Shown: positions 15,737-27,171, counted from the first letter of the stretch. The stretch: DNA of 64,000 nucleotides from Stenotrophomonas geniculata ATCC 19374 = JCM 13324 (GCF_001431625.1 NZ_LLXT01000086.1:62001-126000), one strand, 5' to 3'. Translations and numbers: made by a program. The notes: generated from the letters alone by a model not told the origin.

Positions 15737-18698
15737 GTTTTCCGGGCATCCGTAGGGGCCGAAACTTCCCGTCTTCCAGTCTGCGGCTCTGCCGCCAGAC
15801 GTAATCGCCGGTGAGGTTGATGTGCTCCCAGCCCAGCGGCGACAGGAATTGCAGCAGCTCGCCGTCCACCGGCTTGCCGGCCTCGACCAACCCCTGGGTG
15901 GCGCGCTCCAGGTACACCGTGTTCCACAGCACGATAGCCGCCGTCACCAGGTTGAGGCCGCTGGCCCGGTAGCGCTGCTGCTCGAAGCTCCGATCCCTGA
16001 TTTCCCCAAGGCGGTTGAAGAACACCGCCCTGGCCAGCGAGTTGCGCGCCTCACCTTTGTTCAGGCCGGCATGCACGCGGCGGCGCAGCTCAACACTTTG
16101 CAGCCAGTCTAGGATGAACAGCGTGCGTTCGATCCGGCCCAGCTCGCGCAGGGCCACGGCCAGGCCGTTCTGGCGCGGATAGCTGCCGAGCTTGCGCAGC
16201 ATCAGCGAGGCAGTGACGGTGCCCTGTTTGATCGAGCTGGCCAGGCGCAGGATGTCGTCCCAATGGGCGCGGACGTGCTTGATGTTCAGGGTGCCGCCGA
16301 TCAGCGGCCGCAGCGTCGGGTAGGTCTGCACGCCCTGCGGCACGTACAGCTTGGTTTCGCCGAGGTCGCGGATGCGCGGCGCGAAACGGAAGCCCAGCAG
16401 GTGCATCAGGGCGAAGACGTGATCGGTGAAGCCGGCCGTGTCGGTGTAGTGCTCCTCGATCCGCAGGTCGGACTCGTGGTACAGCAGGCCGTCGAGCACA
16501 TAGGTGGAATCGCGCACGCCGACATTCACCACGCGGGTGCTGAACGGCGCGTACTGGTCGGAGATATGGGTGTAGAACAGCCGTCCCGGCTCACTGCCGT
16601 ACTTCGGGTTGACGTGTCTGGTGCTCTCGCCCCGGCCGCCAGCCCGGAAACGCTGGCCATCGGAGGATGAGGTGGTGCCGTCGCCCCAGTGGGCGGCGAA
16701 GGCATGCTGGTACTGGTGGTTGACCAGCTCGGCCAGGGCCGCCGAATAGGTCTCGTCGCGGATGTGCCAGGCTTGCAGCCAGGACAGCTTGGCGTAGGTC
16801 AGACCGGGGCTCGACTCGGCCATCTTGGTCAGCCCGAGGTTGATCGCATCACCGAGGATCGCGGACAGCAGCAACGTCCGGTCTTTGGCCTCGGCCCCGT
16901 CCTTCAGGTGGGTGAAGTGGCGGCTGAAGCCCGTCCAGTCGTCCACGTCCATCAGCAGTTCGGTGATCTTGATGCGCGGCAGTAACTGACTGGTCTGGTC
17001 GATCAGCGCCTGCGCCCGATCCGGCACCGCCGCATCCAGCGGGGTGATCTTCAACCCGGACTCGGTGAGGATGGCATCGGGCAGCTCGTTGTCCTTGGCC
17101 AGGCGGGCGACAGTGGCCAACTGCTCGTCCAGCAGCTGCAAGCGCTCTTCCAGATACTGGTCGCTGTTCGGGTTGATCGCCAGCGGCAGGGCCTGTTCCC
17201 GCTTGAGCGCGGCGAACTTCTCGGCCGGCAGCAGGTAGTCGTCGAAGTCGCGGAACTGCCGCGAGCCCTTGACCCAGATGTCGCCGGAGCGCAGGGCGTT
17301 CTTCAGCTCGGACAGGGCGCAGATTTCGTAGAAGCGCCGGTCGAGGCCTTCCGGGGTGATCACCAGTGGCTTCCAGCGCGGCTTGATGAAGGCGGTGGGA
17401 GCATCGGCCGGCACCTTGCGCAGGTTGTCGGCGTTCATCTCGCGCAGCGTCTGCACGGCTGCCAGCACGCCCTGCGCGGCCGGGGCGGCGCGCAGCTCCA
17501 ATACCTCCAGCAGAGCCGGCGTGTAGCGGCGCAGGGTGGCGAAGTTCTCGCCGACCAGGTGCAGGTGGTCGAAGCCCTCCGGCCGGGCCAGCAGCTCGGC
17601 TTCGCTGACGCTCTCGGTGAACTCGTCCCAGGGGATCACCGCCTCGATGGCGGCATAGGGGTCGCTGCCGGCTTCCTTGGCCTCCAGCAGCGCCTGGCCG
17701 ATCTTGGAGTACAGGCGCACCTTGTCGTTGATCGCCTTGCCCTGCTTCTGGAACTGCTGCTGATGCTTGTGCTTCGCGCCGCTGAACAGCTTGACTAGGA
17801 TGCGGTCGTGCAGATCCACCAGCTCATCAATCACGGTTGCAGTGCTCTCCAGCACCACGGCGGCCAGGGTCGCATAGCGCCGCTGCGGCTCGAACTTGCC
17901 GAGGTCTTTGGGCGTCATCTGCCCACCCTCGCGGGCCAGCTTGAGCAGGCGGTTCTGGTGGATGTGCCGGCCCAGGACTTCGGGCAAGTCCACCAGCTGA
18001 AATGTCTTCAGCCGCTCGATGTGCTCAAGCATGTGCCGAGAGTTGGGTTTCAGCGGTGCCTGGCGCAGCCAGGTCAACCAGGTGATGCTGCTGCCGGCCT
18101 TGAGCTTCAACAGCTCGTCCAGCTTGGCCCGATGCGAGTCCGTGAGCGGTTCAACCAGGGCGCGGTAGACCCGCCGATTGGCCCGTGCAATGGCCTCCGA
18201 GCAAGCCCGGTCGATCACGCTCAACGCCGGCAGGATGCGTCGCTTCTGCCGCAGGCTCTCCAGCGCCTGGCCGGCCAGCAGCAAGCCCTTGTCGGTCTGC
18301 TGGGCCAGTTCGGTCAGCTCGCGCACCAGGGCGCGGAAGTCGGACAGGCCGAACGGGGCCAGTTGAAGGTAGGTGCGCAGTTCCTGGGCGTGCTCGCGAC
18401 GGGTCACATCGCGCTCGCCGTACTTCGTCCAACTCGCCGGATCGGTCTGGACTTGCTTGGCCACCCACAGGATGACCGGTTCGGGCAGCTCGCTGTCAGT
18501 GCCCAACGCATAGCCGGGGTAGCGCAGCAGGCAGAGTTGCACGGCGAAGCCGAGGCGGTTGGCGTCGCCGCGCCGCTGACGGATCAGCGACAGGTCGGAG
18601 TCGTTGAAGGTGTAGTAGCGGATCAGGTCATCCTGGCTTTCTGGCAACGCGAGCAGGGTGCCCCGCTCCGTGGCCGAGAGGATCAAGCGACGCGGCAT
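15732..18698 (-). CDS. tnpA: Tn3-family transposase TnpA
   Basis: The 988-residue DDE transposase of the Tn21/Tn501 subgroup catalyses replicative transposition by cutting and joining at the 38-bp ends. Recognisable segments include [20 protein letters not shown] at the start, the catalytic-domain region around [20 protein letters not shown] and [20 protein letters not shown], and a C-terminus [11 protein letters not shown]. Length matches the family (about 988). Its stop lies in the inner end of the left inverted repeat, as in Tn501. It is transcribed from the tnpR side, three bases after the tnpR stop. Confidence 0.96.
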   Translation of the reverse strand: MPRRLILSATERGTLLALPESQDDLIRYYTFNDSDLSLIRQRRGDANRLGFAVQLCLLRYPGYALGTDSELPEPVILWVAKQVQTDPASWTKYGERDVTRREHAQELRTYLQLAPFGLSDFRALVRELTELAQQTDKGLLLAGQALESLRQKRRILPALSVIDRACSEAIARANRRVYRALVEPLTDSHRAKLDELLKLKAGSSITWLTWLRQAPLKPNSRHMLEHIERLKTFQLVDLPEVLGRHIHQNRLLKLAREGGQMTPKDLGKFEPQRRYATLAAVVLESTATVIDELVDLHDRILVKLFSGAKHKHQQQFQKQGKAINDKVRLYSKIGQALLEAKEAGSDPYAAIEAVIPWDEFTESVSEAELLARPEGFDHLHLVGENFATLRRYTPALLEVLELRAAPAAQGVLAAVQTLREMNADNLRKVPADAPTAFIKPRWKPLVITPEGLDRRFYEICALSELKNALRSGDIWVKGSRQFRDFDDYLLPAEKFAALKREQALPLAINPNSDQYLEERLQLLDEQLATVARLAKDNELPDAILTESGLKITPLDAAVPDRAQALIDQTSQLLPRIKITELLMDVDDWTGFSRHFTHLKDGAEAKDRTLLLSAILGDAINLGLTKMAESSPGLTYAKLSWLQAWHIRDETYSAALAELVNHQYQHAFAAHWGDGTTSSSDGQRFRAGGRGESTRHVNPKYGSEPGRLFYTHISDQYAPFSTRVVNVGVRDSTYVLDGLLYHESDLRIEEHYTDTAGFTDHVFALMHLLGFRFAPRIRDLGETKLYVPQGVQTYPTLRPLIGGTLNIKHVRAHWDDILRLASSIKQGTVTASLMLRKLGSYPRQNGLAVALRELGRIERTLFILDWLQSVELRRRVHAGLNKGEARNSLARAVFFNRLGEIRDRSFEQQRYRASGLNLVTAAIVLWNTVYLERATQGLVEAGKPVDGELLQFLSPLGWEHINLTGDYVWRQSRRLEDGKFRPLRMPGKP

Positions 18699-18701
18699 GT
18701 G

Positions 18702-19262
18702 TCAGTCGTCCGTGCGGAGGTACTGGTAGAGGGTTTCCCGGCTGATGTTGAACTCGCGGGCAAGCTGCGCCTTGGGCTCGCCGGCCGTCGCTCGCTGCCG
18801 CAGGGTAGCAGCCTGCTCATCGGACAGGGCTTTCTTGCGGCCCCGGTACGCGCCACGCTGCTTGGCCAAGGTGATGCCCTCACGCTGCCGCTCGCGGATC
18901 AGGGCGCGCTCGAACTCAGCGAAGGCCCCCATCACCGACAGCATCAGGTTGGCCATCGGCGAGTCCTCGCCAGTGAACACCAGGCCCTCCTTCAGGAACT
19001 CGATGCGCACGCCGCGTTGAGTCAGCTTCTGTACCAAGCGACGCAGGTCATCGAGGTTGCGGGCCAGCCGGTCCATGCTGTGCACCACCACTGTATCGCC
19101 TTCGCGGACGAAGCTCAGCAGCGCTTCGAGCTGGGGGCGCTGGGTGTCCTTGCCCGATGCCTTGTCGGTGAACACCTTGCTCACCTGTGTCTGTTCCAGC
19201 TGGCGTTCCGGGTTCTGGTCGAAGCTGCTGACCCGGACGTAGCCGATGCGGTGCCCCTGCAC
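18702..19262 (-). CDS. tnpR: Serine resolvase TnpR
   Basis: The 186-residue serine recombinase resolves cointegrates at res. The N-terminal catalytic domain has IGYVRVSSFDQNPERQL with the nucleophile serine in VSS, then the conserved VVHSMDRLARNLDDLRRLV. A C-terminal helix-turn-helix (KAQLAREFNISRETLYQYLR) binds res subsites. It is typical of Tn21/Tn501 resolvases in size and order, reading away from the res region and toward tnpA. Confidence 0.96.
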   Translation of the reverse strand: MQGHRIGYVRVSSFDQNPERQLEQTQVSKVFTDKASGKDTQRPQLEALLSFVREGDTVVVHSMDRLARNLDDLRRLVQKLTQRGVRIEFLKEGLVFTGEDSPMANLMLSVMGAFAEFERALIRERQREGITLAKQRGAYRGRKKALSDEQAATLRQRATAGEPKAQLAREFNISRETLYQYLRTDD

Positions 19263-19447
19263 GATGTCTCCTTGGTTGAAGGCGGCTTAAGTGCTCCTTC
19301 TGTTCCGTTGTGCCTCAAACCCCGTTTCTGTCAGGCTGAAATCTATGACCTTCGCAGGCATGTGTCAAAAAATGCGAAAGATGACTCTATTCTGACTAAG
19401 CGGCGCGGCCCTGCCTGACATCCAGTTAGGGTATGCCTCAATCTGAC
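19263..19447. other. res site region (cointegrate resolution, tnp promoters)
   Basis: This is the 185 bases between tnpR and urf2, with the last part overlapping the urf2 3' end. In Tn501/Tn21 this interval holds three resolvase subsites. The stretch 19411-19446, TGACATCCAG and later CTCAATCTGACG, fits subsite I by position and inverted ends. Individual subsites II and III were not delimited. Confidence 0.7.
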
Positions 19448-20427
19448 GGTAGCGAGTCGCAGGCGTTCGGATCGGCATCGGTTTCGTTCCCTGTCTTGGC
19501 ACGCGCTTCGAAGCGTTGATAACACTCCAACCCGCAGAAGTGCTCGACGTATTCCGCGCCTTCCGGGGTGAAGGCGGCATCGAGCGGGATTTCCTTGCAG
19601 CACACGCAGCAACTGGTGGTGGTCGAGTCACTTGCATTCATGGTGGCACCCCTCCATTGACTGACGAAGACGGCGAATGCCGCCGCCGGCATTGGCTTCG
19701 CGAACAGGAAGCCTTGTCCTGTGTCGCAGTCCGCTTGTCGCAATAGATCAAGACTCGCCGATGTTTCCACGCCTTCAGCCACCACATCCATGCCCAGCCC
19801 GTGCGCAAGCTGAATCACGGTGTGCACGATGGTTTGGTCGCGGCGGTCGTTGGCGAGCCCGGCGACAAACGATTGGTCGATCTTGAGCGTGCTGATTGGG
19901 CAGCACTTCAGATGTTGCAGACAGGAATACCCCGTCCCGAAGTCATCGGCGGCGAAGCGCACACCGATCTGCCGCAAGGCGTCCAGGGCGGGGAAGATCG
20001 CCGGATCACCAAACGCGACCGATTCGGTCAGCTCGATTTCGAGATACTCGGCGGGCAACTCGGCATCAGCCAGCACGCCCTTTACCCACCCGTCGAAGTC
20101 CGGTCCCACTTGGCTCGCCGAAACATTGACGGCCAGCCGGAACGGTCGCCATGCCAGCATTCGCCAGTCACGCATCTGGCGGCAGGCTTCGCCCAGCACC
20201 CAAGCGCCGATTTCAGGCATCAGGCCGGACGATTCGACCACGGGCAGGAACTGGCCCGGTGGCAATAGTCCAAGCGTCGGATGACGCCAGCGCAACAGGG
20301 CTTCCGCGCCGACAATCCCACCACTGCGCAGATCGACGACGGGCTGGTAGTGCAGTTCAAGCTGCCCGCGCTCGACCGCTTGGGCCAGTTCCGGCGTCGT
20401 CCATCCATCCGGCCGGAAAGCGCTCAT
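19438..20427 (-). CDS. urf2: Urf2: EAL-domain protein with C-terminal DUF3330 zinc-finger segment
   Basis: The 329-residue protein of the mer operon has an EAL domain at about 10-250. The catalytic and metal ligands expected of an active c-di-GMP phosphodiesterase are visible: [36 protein letters not shown] and QGFLFAKP. A cysteine cluster ([21 protein letters not shown]) forms the DUF3330 part at about 270-310. Its ATG at 20427 overlaps the merE stop, so it is translated with mer genes. The role in mercury resistance is unknown; the DUF3330 part could also be read from an internal ATG. Confidence 0.88.
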   Translation of the reverse strand: MSAFRPDGWTTPELAQAVERGQLELHYQPVVDLRSGGIVGAEALLRWRHPTLGLLPPGQFLPVVESSGLMPEIGAWVLGEACRQMRDWRMLAWRPFRLAVNVSASQVGPDFDGWVKGVLADAELPAEYLEIELTESVAFGDPAIFPALDALRQIGVRFAADDFGTGYSCLQHLKCCPISTLKIDQSFVAGLANDRRDQTIVHTVIQLAHGLGMDVVAEGVETSASLDLLRQADCDTGQGFLFAKPMPAAAFAVFVSQWRGATMNASDSTTTSCCVCCKEIPLDAAFTPEGAEYVEHFCGLECYQRFEARAKTGNETDADPNACDSLPSD

Positions 20428-20660
20428 TCTCTTTCCCTGAATGCCCGCAACGCCCGCGACAGGGACAGAAGGAACAGGCCGGTCAAACCGAGCGCCGCGA
20501 TGACCCAATGCTCGCCGAGGAAAGCACCGGCGGTTGTGCCGGCCAGCACGACAGCGAGGATGGGCAGGTGGCAGGGGCAAGTCAGCACAGCCAGTCCGCC
20601 CCACAGGTAGCCGGTGATCGGTTTGTGCGTCTCGGACGGCAAGCGCTCGGGGTTGTTCAT
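20424..20660 (-). CDS. merE: MerE mercury transport protein
   Basis: The 78-residue protein has two membrane helices ([20 protein letters not shown] and [16 protein letters not shown]). The first carries the CPC cysteine pair that defines MerE. It is a broad mercurial transporter in the inner membrane in Tn21-type operons. Its ATG overlaps the merD stop, and its stop overlaps the urf2 start. Confidence 0.95.
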   Translation of the reverse strand: MNNPERLPSETHKPITGYLWGGLAVLTCPCHLPILAVVLAGTTAGAFLGEHWVIAALGLTGLFLLSLSRALRAFRERE

Positions 20661-21022
20661 GGCAGACTCTCCGCGTGCTGTGCCGGCTCGGTCGGCAGGG
20701 TGGCCAACTGCACTTCCAGATCGGCCAACGCTTCGCGCCGACGCTCGACGAACTGACGCAGCAGGGCAAGCTGCGCGGCCGCTTCGTCGCCGTCCGCCGC
20801 ATCCAGCGCCCGGCACAGCCGCGCCAGCGCGTCGAGGCCGATGCCCGCCTCGAAGGCCGCCCGCACGAAGCACAGCCGTTGCAAGGCGGCGTCATCGAAC
20901 AAGCCGTAGCCGCCTGGTGTGCACGCCACCGGGCGCAGCAATCCGCGCAGCAGGTAGTCGCGCACGATATGCACGCTCACCCCGGCATCAAGAGCCAGCC
21001 GGGACACCGTGTAGGCGTTCAT
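20657..21022 (-). CDS. merD: MerD secondary mer regulator
   Basis: The 121-residue MerR-family protein has an N-terminal HTH ([20 protein letters not shown]) and a shortened C-terminal dimer helix ([20 protein letters not shown]). It lacks the MerR cysteine triad. MerD is known to down-regulate the operon by displacing Hg-MerR. I start at ATG 21022, the family start; an earlier in-frame codon at 21043 overlaps merA. Length equals the Tn501 protein. Confidence 0.95.
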   Translation of the reverse strand: MNAYTVSRLALDAGVSVHIVRDYLLRGLLRPVACTPGGYGLFDDAALQRLCFVRAAFEAGIGLDALARLCRALDAADGDEAAAQLALLRQFVERRREALADLEVQLATLPTEPAQHAESLP

Positions 21023-21039
21023 TGAACACCTCCTTTTTC

Positions 21040-22737
<1,698 letters not shown>

Positions 22738-22796
22738 TTATCGTTTGTGGCGCCAGACAATGACGTCCGTTGTGCTGCGGTGCCGTTTTCAGTGAC

Positions 22797-23072
22797 TCAC
22801 TGCTTGACGCTGGACGGATAGCCCGCGTCTGCGGTTGCCTTGGTCAGCTTCTGCACGCTGGTCTTGGCATCGTCGAAGGTGACGACCGCTTGGCGTGTCT
22901 CGAAAGTCACGTCAACTTTGCTGACGCCTTCGACCTTGGAAATCGCCTTCTTGACAGTGATCGGGCAGGCGGAGCAGGTCATGCCCGGTACGGACAGCGT
23001 GACGGTCTGGGTGGCGGCCCAGACGGGGGCAACAACGGCGGCGAGGGCGAGGGAGGCAAACAGTTTCTTCAT
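22797..23072 (-). CDS. merP: Periplasmic mercury-binding protein MerP
   Basis: The 91-residue protein has a signal peptide (LFASLALAAVVAPVWA) and an HMA domain with VPGMTCSACP (C33, C36). It binds Hg(II) in the periplasm and hands it to MerT. It lies 12 bases after merT, on the same strand. Confidence 0.97.
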   Translation of the reverse strand: MKKLFASLALAAVVAPVWAATQTVTLSVPGMTCSACPITVKKAISKVEGVSKVDVTFETRQAVVTFDDAKTSVQKLTKATADAGYPSSVKQ

Positions 23073-23084
23073 GGTGAACTCCGA

Positions 23085-23435
23085 TCAGTAGAAAAATGGC
23101 ATGACGTAGGGAAATCCGAGCGCGACCAGAACCAGCGCGGCCACGATCCAGAAAATGAGCTTGTAAGTAGCTCGCACTTGGGGAATCGCGCAGACCTCAC
23201 CCGGTTTGCAGGCCGCTGCCTGCCGGTAGATGCGCCGCCAGGCGAAGAACAACGCCACCAGCGCCACGCCGATAAAGATGGGGCGATAGGGTTCCAACAC
23301 CGCCAAGTTGCCGATCCAAGCGCCGCTGAACCCCAAGGCGATCAGAACCAACGGCCCGAGGCAGCAAGCCGAGGCGAGGATGGCGGCAAGCCCTCCAGTG
23401 AAGAGCGCGCCGCGCCCGGTTTTTGGTTCAGACAT
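23085..23435 (-). CDS. merT: Inner-membrane mercury transporter MerT
   Basis: The 116-residue protein has three membrane helices. The first contains the vicinal cysteines ASACCLGP (C24, C25), and a second pair lies in the loop CKPGEVC. It moves Hg(II) into the cytoplasm for MerA. Start at ATG 23435 matches the family N-terminus ([12 protein letters not shown]). It is the first gene after the mer promoter. Confidence 0.97.
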   Translation of the reverse strand: MSEPKTGRGALFTGGLAAILASACCLGPLVLIALGFSGAWIGNLAVLEPYRPIFIGVALVALFFAWRRIYRQAAACKPGEVCAIPQVRATYKLIFWIVAALVLVALGFPYVMPFFY

Positions 23436-23470
23436 GCGCTTGTCCTTTCGAATTGAAATTGGATAGCGTA

Positions 23471-23501
23471 ACCTTACTTCCGTACTCATGTACGGAGTCA
23501 A
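23471..23501 (-). promoter_or_regulatory. mer operator/promoter (PmerTPAD) bound by MerR
   Basis: On the minus strand TTGACT (-35, 23496-23501) and TAAGGT (-10, 23471-23476) are separated by the 19-base spacer typical of MerR promoters. The dyad TCCGTAC-N4-GTACGGA at 23479-23496 fills the spacer. merR is transcribed divergently from the same interval. Confidence 0.95.
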
Positions 23502-23506
23502 GCGAT

Positions 23507-23941
23507 ATGGAAAACAATTTGGAGAACCTGACCATTGGCGTTTTCGCCAAGGCGGCCGGGGTCAATGTGGAGACCATCCGTTTCTATCAGCGCAAGGGCT
23601 TGTTGCTGGAGCCTGACAAGCCCTATGGCAGCATCCGCCGCTATGGCGAGGCGAATGTAACGCGGGTGCGCTTCGTGAAATCAGCCCAGCGGCTGGGCTT
23701 CAGCCTGGATGAGATCGCCGAGCTGCTGCGGCTGGAGGATGGCACCCATTGCGAGGAAGCCAGCAGTCTGGCCGAGCACAAGCTCAAGGACGTGCGCGAG
23801 AAAATGGCTGACCTGGCGCGCATGGAGGCCGTGCTGTCTGAGTTGGTGCGCGCCTGCCATGCGCGAAGGGGGAACGTTTCCTGCCCGCTGATCGCGTCAC
23901 TACAGGGTGGAGCAAGCTTGGCAGGTTCGGCTATGCCTTAG
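23507..23941 (+). CDS. merR: Mercury-responsive regulator MerR
   Basis: The 144-residue activator/repressor has an N-terminal winged HTH ([20 protein letters not shown]), a dimer helix and the Hg(II) cysteine triad C82, C117 and C126. It holds RNA polymerase at the mer promoter and untwists the 19-base spacer when mercury binds. Its TAG (23939-23941) lies inside the Tn21-type internal repeat. Confidence 0.98.
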   Translation: MENNLENLTIGVFAKAAGVNVETIRFYQRKGLLLEPDKPYGSIRRYGEANVTRVRFVKSAQRLGFSLDEIAELLRLEDGTHCEEASSLAEHKLKDVREKMADLARMEAVLSELVRACHARRGNVSCPLIASLQGGASLAGSAMP

Positions 23942-23974
23942 CGTGCTTTATTTTCCGTTTTCTGAGACGACCCC
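23937..23974 (-). repeat. Internal Tn21-type 38-bp inverted repeat
   Basis: The minus strand reads GGGGTCGTCTCAGAAAACGG, ending GCACGCTAAG. This is the Tn21-group terminal repeat, different from the outer repeat 43 bases away. It marks the original end of the mer module before it joined the present ends. Such a third repeat is known from Tn501. Confidence 0.88.
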
Positions 23975-24016
23975 TTAGAAAGCCTAGTCAAAGAGCTGTC
24001 ACGAGAACACCGTTAG

Positions 24017-24054
24017 CTTAGCGTACGATTTTTTCCGAATTCTGCGGTTCCCCC
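24017..24054 (-). repeat. Right terminal inverted repeat (38 bp)
   Basis: The minus strand reads GGGGGAACCGCAGAATTCGG, ending GTACGCTAAG, in inverted orientation to the left repeat. It is followed by TTCCT (24055-24059), the second copy of the target duplication. Confidence 0.92.
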
Positions 24055-24059
24055 TTCCT

Positions 24060-24510
24060 CCGCATCTACGAGCTTGCACTGCAGGCCAGCTTCCGCGCAG
24101 ATTTCACAATAGAACAGCTATCTGCCGAGCTAGGGCTGGTGGTGGACCAACTCTGGCCGAACTTTGAGAAAGCGGTTAGCGAAGCGGGATTGCCGATCGA
24201 GCAACTCGGGACCGAGTTGGTGCTTGGTGGATGGTCGTTGAAGAACGGCCGGATGATGGCCACGGCGTATGCGAAGAGTGACAGCCGGCGCCCTTGCGTT
24301 GTCCAGCCGATCGGGGGGCAGATGGCGTCGCCGGGCGAACCGCTCCAGGCCGCGACCCCTAGCATGGCCCAGGTGGATCTGCTGGCCCATGCGCGTCTCC
24401 AGGTCAGCTACCTCAATGGGCAATTGGGCCGGAAAGTAGCAGGAGGTCGACTGCTAGTTGGGTTTCTGCAGAAGGGGCAAGCCCTGCTCAAGGATCTAGG
24501 AGAGATCTAG
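24060..24510 (+). pseudogene. 3' part of the gene split by the mercury transposon
   Basis: This continues the frame begun at 15535: RIYELALQASFRADFTIEQL, LVVDQLWPNFEKAVSEAGLP, then LGTELVLGGWSLKNGRMMAT and a C-terminus VGFLQKGQALLKDLGEI. It stops with TAG at 24508-24510. The fit of frame and duplication shows a single 204-residue gene before insertion. On its own this part has no good start. Confidence 0.78.
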
Positions 24511-24630
24511 GTCGCGGGAGTCAAATACGCTAGGGGCTGAAATCGAAGTTCAGGTCTGGCCCTAAGGCAGAAGGCCAAAGCAGACCAAGGTCGTCCGTGG
24601 ATTTGGGATGTTTATCGAGGGCAGGGTGGA

Positions 24631-24656
24631 TGTCCGCTTCTGGCCGGAAGCGGACA
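24631..24656. repeat. TGTCCGCTTC hairpin repeat, copy 1
   Basis: TGTCCGCTTC and its exact complement flank TGGCCG. A related copy lies at 26145-26168. The 246 bases between the split gene and the next minus-strand stop hold no convincing gene. Confidence 0.6.
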
Positions 24657-24756
24657 TTGGGCGGCGACCGGCCCGGTGATGGCATCCGCCTTCGACCCAA
24701 AGCGGGCATCGTTCTCGACACACCTGAGTTGATCCGTACTCCAAAGCCTGTTTCCG

Positions 24757-25410
24757 CTACCCCTTGTAGTGCTCGACGTAGAGCCCCAAAGCTGCCAACG
24801 ACGCATACACGGCGGACCCAGCGTTGGTCGCGTACAAGGCAAAGGGAACCGGAGGATCGCAGGGAACTGTTGCGATGAACCACGGAGCTGAGCTCGTCAA
24901 GCTCGTCCTAGGTGATGTGAGGAATCCTAGCTCCCTACGCATACCTAGCGCCTCGCGGACGTACGCCTTGTTCCAGCCGCCAGTCTTGCACGAGACCCCA
25001 AGAAGTAACTCCGTAAATGCGGGATAGCGACGGGTCTTAATCGGACGATATACACCGACGTCAATCTCGTGACGGTCAGCCGCTTTGACCACCGTCGTGC
25101 CTTTCCAGCTATGGCTTAGTGTGGTGACCTGCACTGAAATCCTAATCTCGAGCTTCTCAGTAGACGTAGATCCACTGATGTAATCGTGATCCGGATGGTT
25201 TGCTTTGCATGGAGATCCTCCAAACGTCAGGACGCCTGCCATCTTGGGGGTACACGTGAGCTTGTAGCCCGCACTATCGATGATTCGCAGAAGCCTAAGC
25301 AGCACCCGAAGTTCGTAAGCCTTTCCTTGCGCGTAGGGAGACCCGCTCGCCTTAGCACGCGAAATGGCTGCTTTCACAGCGTTGAGGATTGCTAACTTAC
25401 TGATCGTCAC
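24757..25410 (-). CDS. Hypothetical protein, possible PD-(D/E)XK-like nuclease fold
   Basis: The 217-residue protein begins with a GTG whose GTGA overlaps the stop of the upstream gene. An N-terminal helix (KLAILNAVKAAISRAKASGS, then QGKAYELRVLLRLLRIIDSA) is followed by strands with HEIDVGVYRP, then FTELLLGVSCKTGGWNKAYV and REALGMRREL. An E in the first helix, a D in a beta-strand and a later xxK strand followed by a helix is the order of restriction-endonuclease-like folds. The match is my inference from pattern only and the family is not recognised. It pairs with the 149-residue gene upstream. Confidence 0.6.
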   Translation of the reverse strand: MTISKLAILNAVKAAISRAKASGSPYAQGKAYELRVLLRLLRIIDSAGYKLTCTPKMAGVLTFGGSPCKANHPDHDYISGSTSTEKLEIRISVQVTTLSHSWKGTTVVKAADRHEIDVGVYRPIKTRRYPAFTELLLGVSCKTGGWNKAYVREALGMRRELGFLTSPRTSLTSSAPWFIATVPCDPPVPFALYATNAGSAVYASLAALGLYVEHYKG

Positions 25411-25856
25411 AGTCGCGGTCCTCGTGGCGCGTGTTCCTCGCGAGGGTCGTCCGGTGGCAGATATCGAGCGATATAGGCCTCAAGATCTGCCTGCTCGTGA
25501 TCCGTCAAACGCTGGGGTGATACAGTTGGTAGATGTGACCGGATTGAGCGAACTCGGCGACCTTCTGGTGTCTCAACAGTGTAATGAACGTCCTCCAGTC
25601 CGGTGAGACCTTGGACCAGCTTCCCGATCTCACCCAAGGTTTGCGAGAGGGCGTCTTGGGTCGTCACAGGTCTAAAATCGAGAACCGCCGCAAGTGCGGC
25701 TGCAGCTTGTGCATTCGTGTCGTCCTCGTAATCAGACATCGCCTGAACAATCGCGGAGCGAAGCGATCTAACAATTTGTGGATCAAGCTCAGACGCAAGG
25801 GCTAGCGCCTTCCCTATCTCCCTAATTACCTCTTCACCACCTTGATCTTCTGCCAT
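25407..25856 (-). CDS. Hypothetical protein, partner of the putative nuclease-fold protein
   Basis: The 149-residue acidic, helical protein (VIREIGKALALASELDPQIV, then RSLRSAIVQAMSDYEDDTNA) has a middle AAALAAVLDFRPVTTQDALS. The C-terminal region is charged: TDHEQADLEAYIARYLPPDD, then PREEH. No membrane segment is seen and I do not recognise it. Its stop overlaps the start of the downstream gene by GTGA, a sign of coupled translation and a shared task. The arrangement resembles two-gene toxin-antitoxin or defence units without proving it. Confidence 0.6.
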   Translation of the reverse strand: MAEDQGGEEVIREIGKALALASELDPQIVRSLRSAIVQAMSDYEDDTNAQAAAALAAVLDFRPVTTQDALSQTLGEIGKLVQGLTGLEDVHYTVETPEGRRVRSIRSHLPTVSPQRLTDHEQADLEAYIARYLPPDDPREEHAPRGPRL

Positions 25857-26394
25857 TCACAACTCCACAGCTGTAGACATTAACGGGCCGCGCGGGATGA
25901 ACCGCCCGGATTCTCTAAATTCAATTGCCGAAGGTTGCCGTTGGCAATGTTCCTTAAGAGTAAGGCACAGTGCGGTTTGGTTCCATAAGCGGATCGCGCT
26001 GGCTGTATCCCGAAGTGTGCGATGACGCCGAAGCTGGATAGTGTCGCTGAATTGGACCATCAGGCACTTAGGTCTGAGCCCTGATACAGATTGATGATAT
26101 GACTCCAAGTCGCGTACGGGCTGCGAAGAGCACCGGCTACTTTGGTCCGCTTCTGACCGAAAGCGGACATTCGTTTAACCAAGGGTGAACGAAACTTTTA
26201 GGGCCAGGATGGACTTCAACTCTCTCGTTCGCTCGCTTCTATCCGATGCGAAGATGCGCCGTAACAAGCCTCTGCGAGACTAGTGCGCGAGCCAGGTCGC
26301 TGACATTGCTCCATGGCCTATGACGTGCCCCGCACCCGCTGGTCAAATGGAACCGCCCTCGGCACCATGGGCACGACCATCTAAGGAGTTCTTC
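25857..26394. other. Gap of 538 bases upstream of the cyclase-like gene
   Basis: No gene is supported. An 83-codon minus-strand frame (25857-26108) ends directly before the 149-residue gene, but it has no recognisable protein character. A GTCCGCTT hairpin (26145-26152 with 26161-26168, eight-base loop) repeats the motif at 24631-24656. A ribosome binding site AAGGAG lies at 26383-26388. Confidence 0.5.
26145..26168. repeat. GTCCGCTT hairpin repeat, copy 2
   Basis: GTCCGCTT at 26145-26152 pairs exactly with AAGCGGAC at 26161-26168. It is shorter than copy 1 by two base pairs. It may be a dispersed element shared by the accessory island. Confidence 0.55.
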
Positions 26395-27171
26395 ATGCTC
26401 TACCAAGATAAGTACGTCGCCTTCATCGACATGCTCGGGTTCTCCGCACTTGTCCAAGAGTCGGCAGCCGACATGAGCAAGCTTGATGAAATAGCAGAGG
26501 CCATCGACAGACTAAAGAACACAGCGTGCTGCAACCCAGCAACAGGACTTTTGTTCACTTACTTCAGCGACTGCATCGTCATATCAAGCAGCCGCTCTCC
26601 TGCTGGCCTTGCCGACATCCTGAGCTGCATCAGAATGTTGGCCGAGAACCTGCTAGTGGTTGATATATTGATACGTGGAGGGCTCACAGTTGGAAGCATT
26701 CATCATGATTCTCAGATGATCTTCGGACCGGCGATGCTGGACGCCTATCGCATGGAATGTAAGGAAGCACGCAATCCCATGGTGCTCGTGAGCGAAGAGG
26801 TGCGATCGGATGCTCGCGCTGCGGGGTTAAGCAACCTGTTGACGTGGGATGACGAAGAGCCAGACCGCCACTATGTCCACTATCTGATCTCGTACAGCGC
26901 TTATGACTCTAATCCAAGGGCGGGCGTCGTGATTCTCGATAGCCAGGCCGCTCTCATCCGGCATTTCATCGCCAAGAGGCTGCTAGGCGCTCCGGGTAAG
27001 ATCCTGGATAAAGCCGAGTGGATGGAACGATATTGGAACGAGAAGGTGGCGACAGGTGGAATTCTCGGACGTGTTGACAGGGTCGCAGACCTTGTTAGGC
27101 CCAATGCGCGACCATTTCGCAGCAGACTCGCCGTTCTAGCACCGCAACCGGGCGCCACTAGTGTGGACTAG
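26395..27171 (+). CDS. Class III nucleotide-cyclase-like protein
   Basis: The 258-residue soluble protein has AAGGAG six bases before the ATG. The first half carries the layout of a class III cyclase homology domain: YVAFIDMLGFSALV with D12 (metal ligand), TYFSDCIVIS with D59 (second metal ligand), LIRGGLTVGSIHH at about 92-104 (like RxGIhxG) and IFGPAMLDAYRMECKE at about 109-124 (like YGxxVNxAaRLE). The last 90 residues are not recognised. It could be an active cyclase or a degenerate one; product and effector are unknown. It converges on an HNH gene with a 4-base overlap. Confidence 0.6.
   Translation: MLYQDKYVAFIDMLGFSALVQESAADMSKLDEIAEAIDRLKNTACCNPATGLLFTYFSDCIVISSSRSPAGLADILSCIRMLAENLLVVDILIRGGLTVGSIHHDSQMIFGPAMLDAYRMECKEARNPMVLVSEEVRSDARAAGLSNLLTWDDEEPDRHYVHYLISYSAYDSNPRAGVVILDSQAALIRHFIAKRLLGAPGKILDKAEWMERYWNEKVATGGILGRVDRVADLVRPNARPFRSRLAVLAPQPGATSVD

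Noticed and set aside
25857..26108. 83-codon minus-strand frame directly before the coupled gene pair
   Set aside because: The sequence lacks any protein-like pattern and has no ribosome binding site; its position alone is not enough.
26239..26457. Minus-strand frame with a CPWC motif
   Set aside because: Its first half is the reverse of the well-supported cyclase-like gene; the cysteine pair is chance.
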